A stretch of 64,000 nucleotides of DNA from Campylobacter devanensis (GCF_002139915.1 NZ_CP018788.1:1426001-1490000), one strand, 5' to 3'; counted from the stretch's first letter, positions 27,824-36,975 are shown. A program made the numbers and translations. The notes: generated by a model not told the origin, from the letters alone.

Positions 27824-29362
27824 TTAATCTTGCTTATCATCAATACTTGCTTTTTTGATATCCATTTTTGAGATTCTCTCTTTTAGGCTATCGATTTTAT
27901 CTTTTAGGGTTACAGATATGCTTTTGGTTTCTTTTATTTTTTTAGTGATATTTTCTGTGCTTATATGTTCTCTGTCTTGGATAAAACTTTCTTCAAAGCT
28001 CTCTTTTATCACTGATTCTAAGTCCGCACCACTAAAGCCATCAGTAAGCTTAGCTAATTTAAAAACATCAATATTAGCTGTTTTTGTCTTGCTTCTGCGC
28101 TCTAAATGTAGCTTTAAAATCTCTTTTCGCTCTGTGAAATTTGGCAAATCGACAAAAAATATCTCATCAAACCTACCCTTACGCAAAAACTCAGGCGGCA
28201 TACCGCTTAAATCATTTGCCGTCGCTACTACAAATACGGAATTTGACTTCTCTTGTAGCCAGGTCAAAAACTGCCCAAATAGCCTAACTGTCACCTCATG
28301 CCCATTGCCATTAGACATACCGGCAAAGGCTTTTTCTATCTCATCTATCCACAAAACACAAGGATTTATCTCTTCACTTAGCCTCAAAGCTCTTTGCATA
28401 TTTGCTTCTGATTCGCCTATATATTTACCAAGTAGCCTACCCACATCAAGGCGCACAAGCGGAATCCCAAAAAGATCAGCCGTGATCTTAGCGCTTAGGC
28501 TTTTGCCACAGCCTGGCATACCGACTATCATCACTCCTTTTGGTATATCTACGCCGTATTTGCGCGCTTTGTCTAGGTTTCTTATGATATGGGCTTTATC
28601 TTTTAGCCATTTTTTTAGCACGCTAAGCCCGCCTAGATTTGCCATAGTTTCTTTGACTTCTATGATTTCTAGCATTCCTGATTTTTTGACAAATTGACTT
28701 TTTTGTGAGATGATAAATTCATTATCATCCCCATTTATCTCGCCATTTTGCTGATAAGCAAGGGCTAGAATTCTATCTATTTCAAATTTTGTCAAGCCTT
28801 TTAAATTTAAAGTAAGCTTATCAAAAAACTCATCTTTGATAGTGATACCATAATCATCTGCGAATTTTTGGATTATATCTTTTATCTCTTTCTCTTTTGG
28901 CACTGGGGTTTCAAATATGGTTATGTGATGCTCTAGTTTGGCTGGGATTGTCCTTTGTGTGCTTAGCAAAAACACTGTTATATAATAGTCATCATCATAG
29001 ATATTTGCACTTGCTATCCTATCTAGCATAGCTATAATTTTTGGATTTTCTAGCTCGTCATCGGCGTTTTTTAATACCAAAAACATAGGCTTTGGTTCGC
29101 TATTTGCGCTGGCGAGTCTTGCTTGGTCATCCTTTTGTATTAAAAACTCCAAAAGAGCATTTTCTACTGGCAAACCACCACCATTTGGAGATTTGTTATC
29201 AAAGTCTATTTGCCCCAATGCTTCATTATACTCAAAGACCTCTCTACCATCATTTTTGGCTATCTCTCTTATCAAATTTTCATTTTGTCTAAAATCAATG
29301 CTAGGCATAAGTATAATGCTACAAAGCGACTGTATATATGAGTTTAGCTTTTGTATTACCAT
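27824..29362 (-). CDS. Ycf46/Vps4-like AAA ATPase
   Basis: A 512-residue AAA protein; I start it at ATG 29362 (MVIQKLNSYIQSL), one base after the preceding stop, rather than five codons upstream. The first 200 residues resemble the degenerate N-terminal part of Ycf46 proteins. The C-terminal AAA module has Walker A VGMPGCGKSLSAK near residue 275, Walker B CVLWIDEIEKAF near 330, sensor ATANDL and the arginine-finger/second-region LRKGRFDEIFFVDLP. The combination RLDVGRLLGKYIGESE and PPEFLRKGRFDEIFF is characteristic of Ycf46. It probably remodels protein partners, most plausibly the products of the adjacent genes; the process is not known. Confidence 0.85.
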   Translation of the reverse strand: MVIQKLNSYIQSLCSIILMPSIDFRQNENLIREIAKNDGREVFEYNEALGQIDFDNKSPNGGGLPVENALLEFLIQKDDQARLASANSEPKPMFLVLKNADDELENPKIIAMLDRIASANIYDDDYYITVFLLSTQRTIPAKLEHHITIFETPVPKEKEIKDIIQKFADDYGITIKDEFFDKLTLNLKGLTKFEIDRILALAYQQNGEINGDDNEFIISQKSQFVKKSGMLEIIEVKETMANLGGLSVLKKWLKDKAHIIRNLDKARKYGVDIPKGVMIVGMPGCGKSLSAKITADLFGIPLVRLDVGRLLGKYIGESEANMQRALRLSEEINPCVLWIDEIEKAFAGMSNGNGHEVTVRLFGQFLTWLQEKSNSVFVVATANDLSGMPPEFLRKGRFDEIFFVDLPNFTERKEILKLHLERRSKTKTANIDVFKLAKLTDGFSGADLESVIKESFEESFIQDREHISTENITKKIKETKSISVTLKDKIDSLKERISKMDIKKASIDDKQD

Positions 29363-29363
29363 T

Positions 29364-30374
29364 TTATAGCTCCACATATACTATATAAGCATCATCATTT
29401 GAACTTTGAAAATTTAGCCCATTTAAAATAATAAATTCACCATTTATTTCTTCTTCTCCAAGTGCTTCGTTTGTCTCTCCAACTTTTGGGATTCGACTAG
29501 CTTTGGCCAAGCTAGATATCTCTAGCACCAAGACCTTTTTATTGCTAGCTACTAAATCTCTCCAAAGCCCTTCAGTAGAGCCTTTAAATACCTTTATCAC
29601 ATCGTCTAATTTACTATAATCAAATTCTAGTTTCTCATAAACAACTTTGCTAATAGCTTTAAAATACCCATAACGAAGGTAATCAATAGACTTTAAGTTA
29701 ATACTTTTTAAATACTCTTTTGTTTCATCATCTACACCTATCTTTTCATCGCCAATATAGCAGTATTTATTATGATCCCCAGCTTCTTCTATATTTATAT
29801 ACGCCAAAAGCATTTTGCGGATTTTCTCTGTTCCTAGCCCAAAGATAAGCGCAAGTGGAGCATTAGTTTTAAATACACTAACAAGCGTTTGAAACTGCAA
29901 TAAAAATAGATCAAAATAGTCGTTTTCTATGATTTTTAGGTTGCTTTTGATTTTTTCTACATTTTCACTATTTTTTATAATATCCCAAATTATATCGTGG
30001 AATTTATCGTGATACTCTCGTAAAAAAGATTTAGCGTTTTTGTCGAGATTTTCGTTGGTTTTTAGCAAATTTTCTTTGTATTCTTTGTAGTTGATATCAG
30101 CTAGAGTTATTTTAAGAGCGTTTTTATCAAGATCTTTGTCCATATCAAAGATTTCTAGAATTCCCTGTGCTAAAGCGAAATTATCGCTTTTTTCGCTTAG
30201 CTTGCTTATTTCTTTCAGTTCAGTTTCTAGCCCTTGGACTTCTAGCCACCGCATTAGTAAGCCACTTTTGAAATGCTCCATTATATCTTCTATATTGAAG
30301 TTGTTTTGTAGAGATTCTAGGCTAGATACACTAGCACCATTTACTTGGAGATTAAATTTAATTTTTTTTGCCAT
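29364..30374 (-). CDS. Unknown protein encoded with the AAA ATPase
   Basis: A 336-residue, probably soluble, helical protein of no family I can name. Near residues 27-58 it has a segment NFNIEDIMEHFKSGLLMRWL followed by EVQGLETELKEI; from memory similar short helical segments occur at the N-terminus of assorted bacterial proteins, but I cannot verify this. The C-terminus, SSNDDAYIVYVEL, resembles the C-terminus of the small upstream protein (NSNDDEYITL). Its stop is one base from the ATPase start, so the two are translationally coupled and likely work together. Confidence 0.7.
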   Translation of the reverse strand: MAKKIKFNLQVNGASVSSLESLQNNFNIEDIMEHFKSGLLMRWLEVQGLETELKEISKLSEKSDNFALAQGILEIFDMDKDLDKNALKITLADINYKEYKENLLKTNENLDKNAKSFLREYHDKFHDIIWDIIKNSENVEKIKSNLKIIENDYFDLFLLQFQTLVSVFKTNAPLALIFGLGTEKIRKMLLAYINIEEAGDHNKYCYIGDEKIGVDDETKEYLKSINLKSIDYLRYGYFKAISKVVYEKLEFDYSKLDDVIKVFKGSTEGLWRDLVASNKKVLVLEISSLAKASRIPKVGETNEALGEEEINGEFIILNGLNFQSSNDDAYIVYVEL

Positions 30375-30385
30375 TTTTATCCTTT

Positions 30386-30667
30386 TTATAAAGTTATATA
30401 TTCATCATCATTGCTGTTTTGCTTTTTGGATAGTTCTATCTTTCTATCTGCTAGGGATTGAGGCGTTTTTGCCATCATCTCTTTGCATCCTATCATTGCA
30501 TTTAGCAACTCCTGTCGTTTAGCTTTTATTTCATTTTCTTCTGCTTCCACTTGTGCAGAAACTTGTGATATAGCAGTGCCAATAGCCGAAATAATATTAC
30601 TTTGAGATTGTTGCCTAGTTTGTTCAGCTTGTTGTATAGCGGCTTCAATAGTCGAAAAAAATCCCAT
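30386..30667 (-). CDS. Small coiled-coil protein, first gene of the AAA-ATPase operon
   Basis: A 93-residue Gln/Glu-rich protein from ATG 30667 (MGFFSTIEAAIQQ), placed five bases after AAAGGAG; a GTG two codons upstream is too close to that site. Residues 10-65 form one long predicted helix/coiled coil (AEENEIKAKRQELLNAM). The tail reads SKKQNSNDDEYITL and is similar to the tail of the next gene's product. No family recognised. It precedes the 336-residue gene by 11 bases and so probably opens the operon. Confidence 0.6.
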   Translation of the reverse strand: MGFFSTIEAAIQQAEQTRQQSQSNIISAIGTAISQVSAQVEAEENEIKAKRQELLNAMIGCKEMMAKTPQSLADRKIELSKKQNSNDDEYITL

Positions 30668-30796
30668 TTTCACTCCTTTTATATAATTAAAGTATTAGAA
30701 TTTAGCTTATAATAAGCCAAATTCAATTTTGCTATGAAAATTTATTGCTAATCTTTTGGTGAAAAATATTATAATTATACCCCCCCTATAAAGCTA

Positions 30797-30831
30797 AGCT
30801 TAATTTGCTAGATGATGGGGCAAATTAAGCT
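30797..30831 (+). terminator. Terminator-like hairpin
   Basis: Perfect 11-bp stem AGCTTAATTTG / CAAATTAAGCT with a 12-base loop, followed on the plus strand by ATTTTATTT. It looks like an intrinsic terminator, but no plus-strand gene precedes it, so it may end an unseen small RNA or be a remnant of rearrangement. Confidence 0.45.
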
Positions 30832-30897
30832 ATTTTATTTCCCAAATTTTTAGTAAATTTTGAAATTTATTAAAGACTCAAAAGAGATTTTTATAAA

Positions 30898-30941
30898 ATG
30901 AGTAAATAGATGATACATAGCAGAGCTGCAGCTAAGCGCAG
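30898..30941. repeat. Displaced fragment of nuoL
   Basis: Twenty-six bases (30898-30923) are identical to nuoL at 13225-13250; the next 18 match 13257-13274 with one mismatch after a 6-base gap. In nuoL this encodes the conserved FTHG region of helix 8. Here it sits in non-coding DNA beside the accessory operon. It is either a duplicated scrap of nuoL or the remnant of a lost NuoL-like antiporter gene. Confidence 0.7.
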
Positions 30942-31226
30942 TGCAAATCACTACAACAAAGACTCAATCTTATTAAATTTAGTTTAATATGCAAACCTTA
31001 ACTTGCATTTATATATTATTTGATTTTTACTTGCGATTTATTACCACAAAGATACAATGACTCCATAATACAAACGCTATTAGCGGCAATGTATTTGCAA
31101 AATTATATTAGTATTTTCATCATTTATTTTAGTATTTTTATGCTAAAAAATCTAAATTTATCTAAATATTAAGCCAAAATTTCGCAAAAACTAAGTATCA
31201 TAAGCGCCAAATTAATTAGGTGAATT

Positions 31227-32000
31227 GTGGAATTTGTAAATTATTTAGGGCAGGAAAATGTCGTAACATTCTTTTTGCTTCTTGTGCGAACTGGTGCTTT
31301 GATGGTGTTTTTTCCATTTTTTAACCATATGCAAATTCCTATGACAATCAAAGCCACACTCTCATTTATGCTTACATTATATCTATTCCCGTTAGCTACT
31401 CCGCCAGCAAATTTAGATGGTATAAATGTTCAGTATCTTATACTTGAAGCACTCTCTGAGCTTATGCTTGGGTTATGTGTTGGGGTACTTTTGATGCTTG
31501 TTTTTGGCGCAGTGCAACTAGCAGGTGAGCAGATATCGATGATTATGGGATTTTCAATGGCAACAGTTATTGACCCACAAAGCGGAATAAATGCCCCACT
31601 AATCTCAAATATCTTAAATTTAATAGTTTTACTGGCATTTTTATTATTTGATGGGCATCATTTAGTGTTATATTTTTTGGCTTATGGACTTGAATATATC
31701 CCACTTGGTGGCTTCTATCCTGAGCAAAATATATTAAAATACGCTTCCCAAGGTATGGTAAATCTCTTTTTATATGGCTTTATAATCTCATTTCCGATTT
31801 TAGCACTTACTCTAATGTCGGATTTGATTTTTGGAATGCTTATGAAGACCATGCCGCAATTTAACCTACTAGTTGTAGGATTTCCAATTAAAATTACTAT
31901 CGCTTTTGTTGTACTAATGGCGATTTTGGCCGTTATTGTTAAGGTATTTACAACACTAATGATGAGAGTTTTAAACGATTTACCAAGTTTATTTTTCTAA
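31227..32000 (+). CDS. fliR: Flagellar export apparatus protein FliR
   Basis: Integral membrane component of the flagellar type III export gate. The 257 residues contain about six hydrophobic segments with family features LVRTGALMVFFPFFNHMQIP near residue 21, LEALSELMLGLCVGVLLMLV, GEQISMIMGFSMATVIDPQ and the late LMSDLIFGMLMKTMPQFN. The start is GTG at 31227 preceded by TAGGTGAATT. It heads the block fliR, acidic protein, gmk, tatA, argS, an order shared with C. jejuni. Its export-gate partner fliQ lies at 63.2 kb. Confidence 0.95.
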   Translation: MEFVNYLGQENVVTFFLLLVRTGALMVFFPFFNHMQIPMTIKATLSFMLTLYLFPLATPPANLDGINVQYLILEALSELMLGLCVGVLLMLVFGAVQLAGEQISMIMGFSMATVIDPQSGINAPLISNILNLIVLLAFLLFDGHHLVLYFLAYGLEYIPLGGFYPEQNILKYASQGMVNLFLYGFIISFPILALTLMSDLIFGMLMKTMPQFNLLVVGFPIKITIAFVVLMAILAVIVKVFTTLMMRVLNDLPSLFF

Positions 32001-32060
32001 ATAAAGCAATACATAATGAAAATTTGCGTAAAATAGCGTAATTTTTTTAAGGGGTAGTCT

Positions 32061-34487
32061 ATGAAGGTGATTTTGCTAAATAATAATCCAGCAGTTTCAA
32101 AACTTGTGAGTGTGAGTTTAAATAAACTTGGATATACTTTTGCTGAGATTGATAATTTAGAGTATTTAACTAGCAATGATGCTGATTTAATTATATGTGA
32201 TAGCGGGCTTTATGATAGTAAAATTAATTACTTAGAATATGCAAAAAATCAGCTATTTTTAATCCCTAGAAATCGAGCTGATGAGTATAATCTAGCTAAA
32301 AGCCAAACTCTACAAAAGCCATTTTTGCCAACTGATTTTATTGATGTAGTAAAAAGAATCTTAGTTGAGATTCCAAAATCAACTAAAATAGTAGAACCTA
32401 AACCTAGCGATATCAAAGTAGGGGATGAATTTGGTCAGATTCACACTAATGATAAGATAGATGTATTTAGCGATTTAAATAGCGATGAATTGCTTGATGA
32501 TGTCAATAAACTACAAGATGATTTTGAAAATAGCTCATTCGATGATGAAAATCATGAAGAACAAGAGCTTGAGCAATTTGAGAATTTAATCGAAGTAGCT
32601 GAACCTGAGCTAGCTAAGGATGAATTTGATGATGATTTAGGACTTGATGATGAGTCTGGCAAGATTGAGAGCCTAATGGATAAATCAAAAGATGTTAATA
32701 ATCTTACTGATGATTTAATGAGCGACAATAAAGAGTTAAATATTGCAACAGATGAGTTTAATCTAGATAACATAGATGATGAACTAGCTAAACTTGATAA
32801 TTTAGAATATGAGACAGATAATTTAGCAGATAAAAACCTCAATAAATCAGTAGATGAATCACAAGCTAAAAGCGTAGATAATCAGATCAACGCAAATAAC
32901 CAAATTCAAGAATTAGATGATGCTGATTTAGATCTAGATAATCCAGGTATCAAACTTAATAAGATAGATAGTTTAGATGATAAAAAAGAACTTGATACTT
33001 TAGATAATACAGATAATTTAGCAGATAAAAACCTCAATAAATCAGTAGATGAATCACAAGCTAAAAGCGTAGATAATCAGATCAACGCAAATAACCAAAT
33101 TCAAGAATTAGATGATGCTGATTTAGATCTAGATAATCCAGGTATCAAACTTAATGAGATAGATAGTTTAGATGATAAAAAAGAACTTGATACTTTAGAT
33201 AATACAGATAATTTAGCAGATAAAAACCTCAATAAATCAGTAGATGAATCACAAGCTAAGAGCGTAGATAATCAGATCAACGCAAATAACCAAATTCAAG
33301 AATTAGATGATGCTGATTTAGATCTAGATAATCCAGGTATCAAACTTAATGAGATAGATAGTTTAGATGATAAAAAAGAACTTGATACTTTAGATAATAA
33401 AGCCAGTGAGATTGAGGCATTAGATGATTTAAGCAACGATGAACAAATAATAGATAATTTAGATAATCAAGCGCAAGAATCAAGTCCAAGTAATGAACTT
33501 AATGATGAACAAAAGCAGCAAAATATTAAAGATATAACCAGCGAATATGAGAATATCAAGCTTGATATCTCAGCATTGGATGCACTTCCTGATGGCGATG
33601 GTGAGGTTGATAATGCCGAATTTGACACTACATTTAAAGATGAAATAAAAGATGAATCCGCTATAAAACCAGTTGGCAAACCAGAACTTGAATCTAAATT
33701 TCAAGATGACTCTGTGGCAGATTTGGCTGCTATACCACAAGAGATTACAGAATGTGATGAGATAGATAAAGAGTCAATTATCCAGCCTGAAACGGTTGCT
33801 AAGTTTGCGACTGATGAATTTGAACAAACTCAACCAGTACAAGAATCAAAGAGCGAATTTGAATTTAAAGATAAATCAATAGATGAATCAACTCAAAAAA
33901 CTAAGCCAGCATTCTTGGTCGAAGAGATTGGCCTAGATAAATCTGATAATGAGCTAGATGATCTTGAGAGTGAACTAGCAGGTTTTGAGAACGATCTAGC
34001 AAATATTAAAAGTAGCCAAGATGATGAGCCTTTAGATTTTGATGAAAGTCAAGATTTTAATGAGCTAGCCGACGAAAATGACCAAGTTAAAGATGTTGAA
34101 TACACTGAGAATTTAAACAAATTAAGCAGTATGCTTGATGAGATTGATAATATGGATTGTGAGAATAATATGAAAAACCAAGATTTAAGCAATAGTTATG
34201 AAGCTAGCACAATTGATGAGATAGAAGAAGCTGCTATAAAAGAAGCCCTTCATGAAGAAAATAACAAAGAAGATAGCCAAACCCAAAACGAACCAAAAGT
34301 TAATCAATCAGATAAGAACGCTGTAGAAAACAAAACAGAACCAAGCCAAAATGAACAAAAAGAGATAGCCCAAGTTCTAGCCTCACAAATTGGCGAGGGA
34401 TTAGGAAGAGCATTTAGCACTAGCGCCTTAAAAGATGTATTAAAAGATATTAATATTAATATTAATATTAGTTTTGAAGGCAGATAA
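32061..34487 (+). CDS. Highly acidic repeat protein with receiver-like N-terminus
   Basis: An 808-residue, strongly acidic protein rich in Asp, Glu, Leu and Asn. Residues 1 to about 105 resemble a degenerate response-regulator receiver (VILLNNNPAVSKLVSVSLNK, then ADLIICDSGLYD and a KPFLPTDFIDVV segment with the late lysine). The rest is low-complexity and probably extended, with three near-identical tandem units of 65 residues. The C-terminal end (EIAQVLASQIGEGLGRAF) is helical. The position between fliR and gmk matches the highly acidic protein Cj1178c of C. jejuni, whose function I do not know. It overlaps gmk by one base. Confidence 0.8.
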   Translation: MKVILLNNNPAVSKLVSVSLNKLGYTFAEIDNLEYLTSNDADLIICDSGLYDSKINYLEYAKNQLFLIPRNRADEYNLAKSQTLQKPFLPTDFIDVVKRILVEIPKSTKIVEPKPSDIKVGDEFGQIHTNDKIDVFSDLNSDELLDDVNKLQDDFENSSFDDENHEEQELEQFENLIEVAEPELAKDEFDDDLGLDDESGKIESLMDKSKDVNNLTDDLMSDNKELNIATDEFNLDNIDDELAKLDNLEYETDNLADKNLNKSVDESQAKSVDNQINANNQIQELDDADLDLDNPGIKLNKIDSLDDKKELDTLDNTDNLADKNLNKSVDESQAKSVDNQINANNQIQELDDADLDLDNPGIKLNEIDSLDDKKELDTLDNTDNLADKNLNKSVDESQAKSVDNQINANNQIQELDDADLDLDNPGIKLNEIDSLDDKKELDTLDNKASEIEALDDLSNDEQIIDNLDNQAQESSPSNELNDEQKQQNIKDITSEYENIKLDISALDALPDGDGEVDNAEFDTTFKDEIKDESAIKPVGKPELESKFQDDSVADLAAIPQEITECDEIDKESIIQPETVAKFATDEFEQTQPVQESKSEFEFKDKSIDESTQKTKPAFLVEEIGLDKSDNELDDLESELAGFENDLANIKSSQDDEPLDFDESQDFNELADENDQVKDVEYTENLNKLSSMLDEIDNMDCENNMKNQDLSNSYEASTIDEIEEAAIKEALHEENNKEDSQTQNEPKVNQSDKNAVENKTEPSQNEQKEIAQVLASQIGEGLGRAFSTSALKDVLKDINININISFEGR
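32817..33401 (+). repeat. Three tandem 195-bp repeats within the acidic protein gene
   Basis: The unit begins at 32817, 33012 and 33207, an exact 195-base period (65 codons, so the frame is kept). Copies are almost identical: the first has AATAAG where the others have AATGAG (Lys to Glu), and the third has GCTAAGAGC in place of GCTAAAAGC. Such recent, in-frame duplication predicts length variation between strains. Confidence 0.95.
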
Positions 34488-35098
34488 TGAGCGGTCAAAT
34501 TCTAATAATAAGCGGCCCAAGCGGAAGTGGAAAAAGTACGCTATTATCACGCTTAATGGCCGAATTTGACAATCTTTATTTTTCTATTTCTAGTACAACT
34601 AGAGAACCACGAGCTGGAGAGAAAAATGGGGTTGATTATAACTTTATTAGTACTGATGAATTTAAACAAGGAATTGAGCAAGGTAAATTTTTAGAGTGGG
34701 CAAATGTGCATAAAAATTATTATGGCACTAGCCTAGAACCAGTAGAAAAAGCTCTAAAAGATGATAAAATTGTGATTTTTGATATCGATGTTCAGGGCTT
34801 TCATCTAGCAATGAAGCAATATAAGGAGTTAATTACCTCAGTTTTTATAACTACAAAAGATAGACTCGAACTAAAAAAACGACTAATAAAGCGTGGCAGC
34901 GATGATGAGCAAACCATTGAAAATAGGTTATTTAACGCAGCTACCGAAATCGCTCACATTGGCGAATATGACTATCTTATCATCAATGATGATTTAGATA
35001 GTTCATATGAAAAACTTAAGGCAATTTTTATCTCTATGAGATCAAAAACACAAAGCTTTATCATAAATGATGTGATAGAGAGCTGGAGCGAATGCTAA
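34487..35098 (+). CDS. gmk: Guanylate kinase
   Basis: Phosphorylates GMP to GDP in purine nucleotide synthesis. The P-loop [16 protein letters not shown] is at residues 6-21, followed by [20 protein letters not shown], the GMP-binding segment, and [10 protein letters not shown]. Length 203 is normal. The ATG shares one base with the stop of the preceding acidic-protein gene (TAATG), so translation is coupled. Confidence 0.97.
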   Translation: MSGQILIISGPSGSGKSTLLSRLMAEFDNLYFSISSTTREPRAGEKNGVDYNFISTDEFKQGIEQGKFLEWANVHKNYYGTSLEPVEKALKDDKIVIFDIDVQGFHLAMKQYKELITSVFITTKDRLELKKRLIKRGSDDEQTIENRLFNAATEIAHIGEYDYLIINDDLDSSYEKLKAIFISMRSKTQSFIINDVIESWSEC

Positions 35099-35135
35099 AT
35101 TTAACAAATTTAAATTTTTAATTAAGGAGAAAATT

Positions 35136-35348
35136 ATGGGTAGTATGAGTATAAGTCACTGGTTGATAGTTTTAGCAATTATTGTTTTGCTTTTTGGTGC
35201 TAAAAAAATCCCTGAATTAGCAAAAGGTATGGGTAAAGGAATTAAAAGCTTTAAAAAAGAGATGGAAGATGATACATCATTAGAAAAAATCGAAAAAACT
35301 GAGGATACAACTCAAATAAAAAAAGATGAAACTCAAAAGAGTGCCTAA
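35136..35348 (+). CDS. tatA: Twin-arginine translocase subunit TatA
   Basis: Small protein that builds the pore of the Tat system for folded protein export. The single N-terminal membrane helix ([20 protein letters not shown]), the hinge Gly/Pro, the amphipathic helix [16 protein letters not shown] and the charged tail are all present in 70 residues. An AAGGAG site precedes the ATG. Its stop overlaps the argS start (TAATG). Confidence 0.96.
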   Translation: MGSMSISHWLIVLAIIVLLFGAKKIPELAKGMGKGIKSFKKEMEDDTSLEKIEKTEDTTQIKKDETQKSA

Positions 35349-36943
35349 TGAGTGCTAAAGATACTCTAAAAAATGAGATAAGCGCTATTTTAGGGCGTGA
35401 AGTTGTAATAGAAAAACCAAAGGATAAAACCCTAGCTCACTATGCTACACCACTTGCTTTTGGATTAGCTAAAGAGTTAAAAAAATCCCCAGTAGCTATC
35501 GCTGCTCAAATGGCGCAGCAATTTAGTTCGCCAAACTACGAAGTAACTGCCGTAAATGGATATATAAATTTCAAACTCAGTGGCGATTTTTTAGATTCTT
35601 TGGCTAATGATGCACTTAAAAGTGGAGATAAATTTGGCTCAAAAGAGATTACAAATCCTAAAAATATATTTTTAGAATATATAAGTGCCAACCCAACAGG
35701 CCCATTACACATTGGCCATGTAAGAGGCGCAGTCTATGGCGATACATTAGCTAGAGTAGCTAGACATATTGGCGTAGGAGTTCATACTGAGTATTATATC
35801 AATGACGCTGGCAATCAAATCGATCTACTAGGCATATCTATTACGCTTAGAGCAAAAGAGATTTTATTTAATGAGACAGTTGAGTATCCTGAGAAATATT
35901 ACAGGGGTGATTATATTGATGAGCTAGCGCATAAAGCTTACGATAAATTTGGCAAAGAAATTTTTGAGTCAAGTCGTAACTCTGAATTAGCCGAATTTGC
36001 CAAAGATGAAGTTTTAAAAATTATCAAAAAAGACCTAGCTGATGCTGGAATATTCATAGATAATTGGGCTAGTGAAAAATCATATTATGATCAATTAGAA
36101 CAAACTTTAGAGCAATTAGAAAAAAGCGGTCAAGTGTATAAAAAAGATAGCACCACCTATATCGCTTCAAGTAAACTTGGCGATGATAGCGACAGGGTAG
36201 TAGTACGAAGCGACGGCCGTCCAACATATTTAGCTGGTGATATTATCTATCATAATGTCAAATTTGCTAATGATTTTGATACATATATCAACATTTGGGG
36301 TGCAGACCACCATGGATATATCGCTAGATTAAAGGCTGCGATTAATTTTCTAGGTTATGATGAGAGCAAACTAGAGGTAATTTTAATGCAGATGGTAAGC
36401 TTATTAAAAGATGGTAAGCCATTTAAAATGAGCAAAAGAGCTGGAACATCAGTGTTAATGAGCGATATTTTAGCTGAGATTGGAAGTGATGCGCTTAGAT
36501 TTATTTTCATATCTAAGGCTGGCAATTCAAGCTTAGAATTTGATATTGATGAGCTTAAAAAACAAGATAGTTCAAATCCAATATTTTATATCAATTACGC
36601 TCACGCTAGAGTAAATCAAATCTTTGCCAAAGCTAACAAGACTCCTGCAGATGTAGCTAATGCTTCACTTACAAATTTAAGCGATGATGGTAAGAATTTA
36701 TTATTTGAAGCGCTTACCATGCCTGAAGTCTTAGAAGATGCTCTAAACCAAAGAAGTTTACACAAAATTCCTGATTATCTCAAATCGCTTAGTGCAAGTT
36801 TTCATAAATTCTATAACGAAAATAGAGTTGTAGGAAGTCAAAATGAAGATGAATTACTAAAGCTTTTTAGCGTTGTAGCACTTAGTATAAAAGTAGCATT
36901 AAATTTAATGGGAATAAAAGCTAAGGATATAATGGAAAATTAA
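35348..36943 (+). CDS. argS: Arginyl-tRNA synthetase
   Basis: Class I synthetase that charges tRNA-Arg. The HIGH motif is SANPTGPLHIGHVRGAVYGD near residue 115, and GRPTYLAGDIIYH, WGADHHGYIARLKAA and the KMSKR loop (FKMSKRAGTSV) near residue 360 follow. The C-terminal anticodon-binding helices end at residue 531, a normal length. The start shares bases with the tatA stop, and a terminator follows. Confidence 0.98.
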   Translation: MSAKDTLKNEISAILGREVVIEKPKDKTLAHYATPLAFGLAKELKKSPVAIAAQMAQQFSSPNYEVTAVNGYINFKLSGDFLDSLANDALKSGDKFGSKEITNPKNIFLEYISANPTGPLHIGHVRGAVYGDTLARVARHIGVGVHTEYYINDAGNQIDLLGISITLRAKEILFNETVEYPEKYYRGDYIDELAHKAYDKFGKEIFESSRNSELAEFAKDEVLKIIKKDLADAGIFIDNWASEKSYYDQLEQTLEQLEKSGQVYKKDSTTYIASSKLGDDSDRVVVRSDGRPTYLAGDIIYHNVKFANDFDTYINIWGADHHGYIARLKAAINFLGYDESKLEVILMQMVSLLKDGKPFKMSKRAGTSVLMSDILAEIGSDALRFIFISKAGNSSLEFDIDELKKQDSSNPIFYINYAHARVNQIFAKANKTPADVANASLTNLSDDGKNLLFEALTMPEVLEDALNQRSLHKIPDYLKSLSASFHKFYNENRVVGSQNEDELLKLFSVVALSIKVALNLMGIKAKDIMEN

Positions 36944-36944
36944 T

Positions 36945-36975
36945 CCCAAAGGCCTATATGCCCTTGGGGTTTTTA
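36945..36975 (+). terminator. Intrinsic terminator after argS
   Basis: Stem CCCAAAGGC / GCCCTTGGG with one mismatch and a six-base loop, starting two bases after the argS stop and followed by a T-run (GGTTTTTAGTTTT). It ends the fliR-argS transcription unit. Confidence 0.8.

Larger units (their letters stand above)
30668..31226. other. Intergenic region between the AAA-ATPase operon and fliR
   Basis: About 560 bases between divergent genes. It holds the operon's ribosome binding site, a C7 run at 30780-30786, a strong hairpin at 30797-30831, a displaced fragment of nuoL at 30898-30941, and a GG-N10-GC pattern at 31085-31098 upstream of fliR. No gene-sized frame with a ribosome binding site was found. 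Confidence 0.5.

Noticed and set aside
27855-28697. 280-residue plus-strand frame opposite the AAA ATPase gene
   Set aside because: Serine/leucine/phenylalanine-rich shadow of a well-supported AAA gene.
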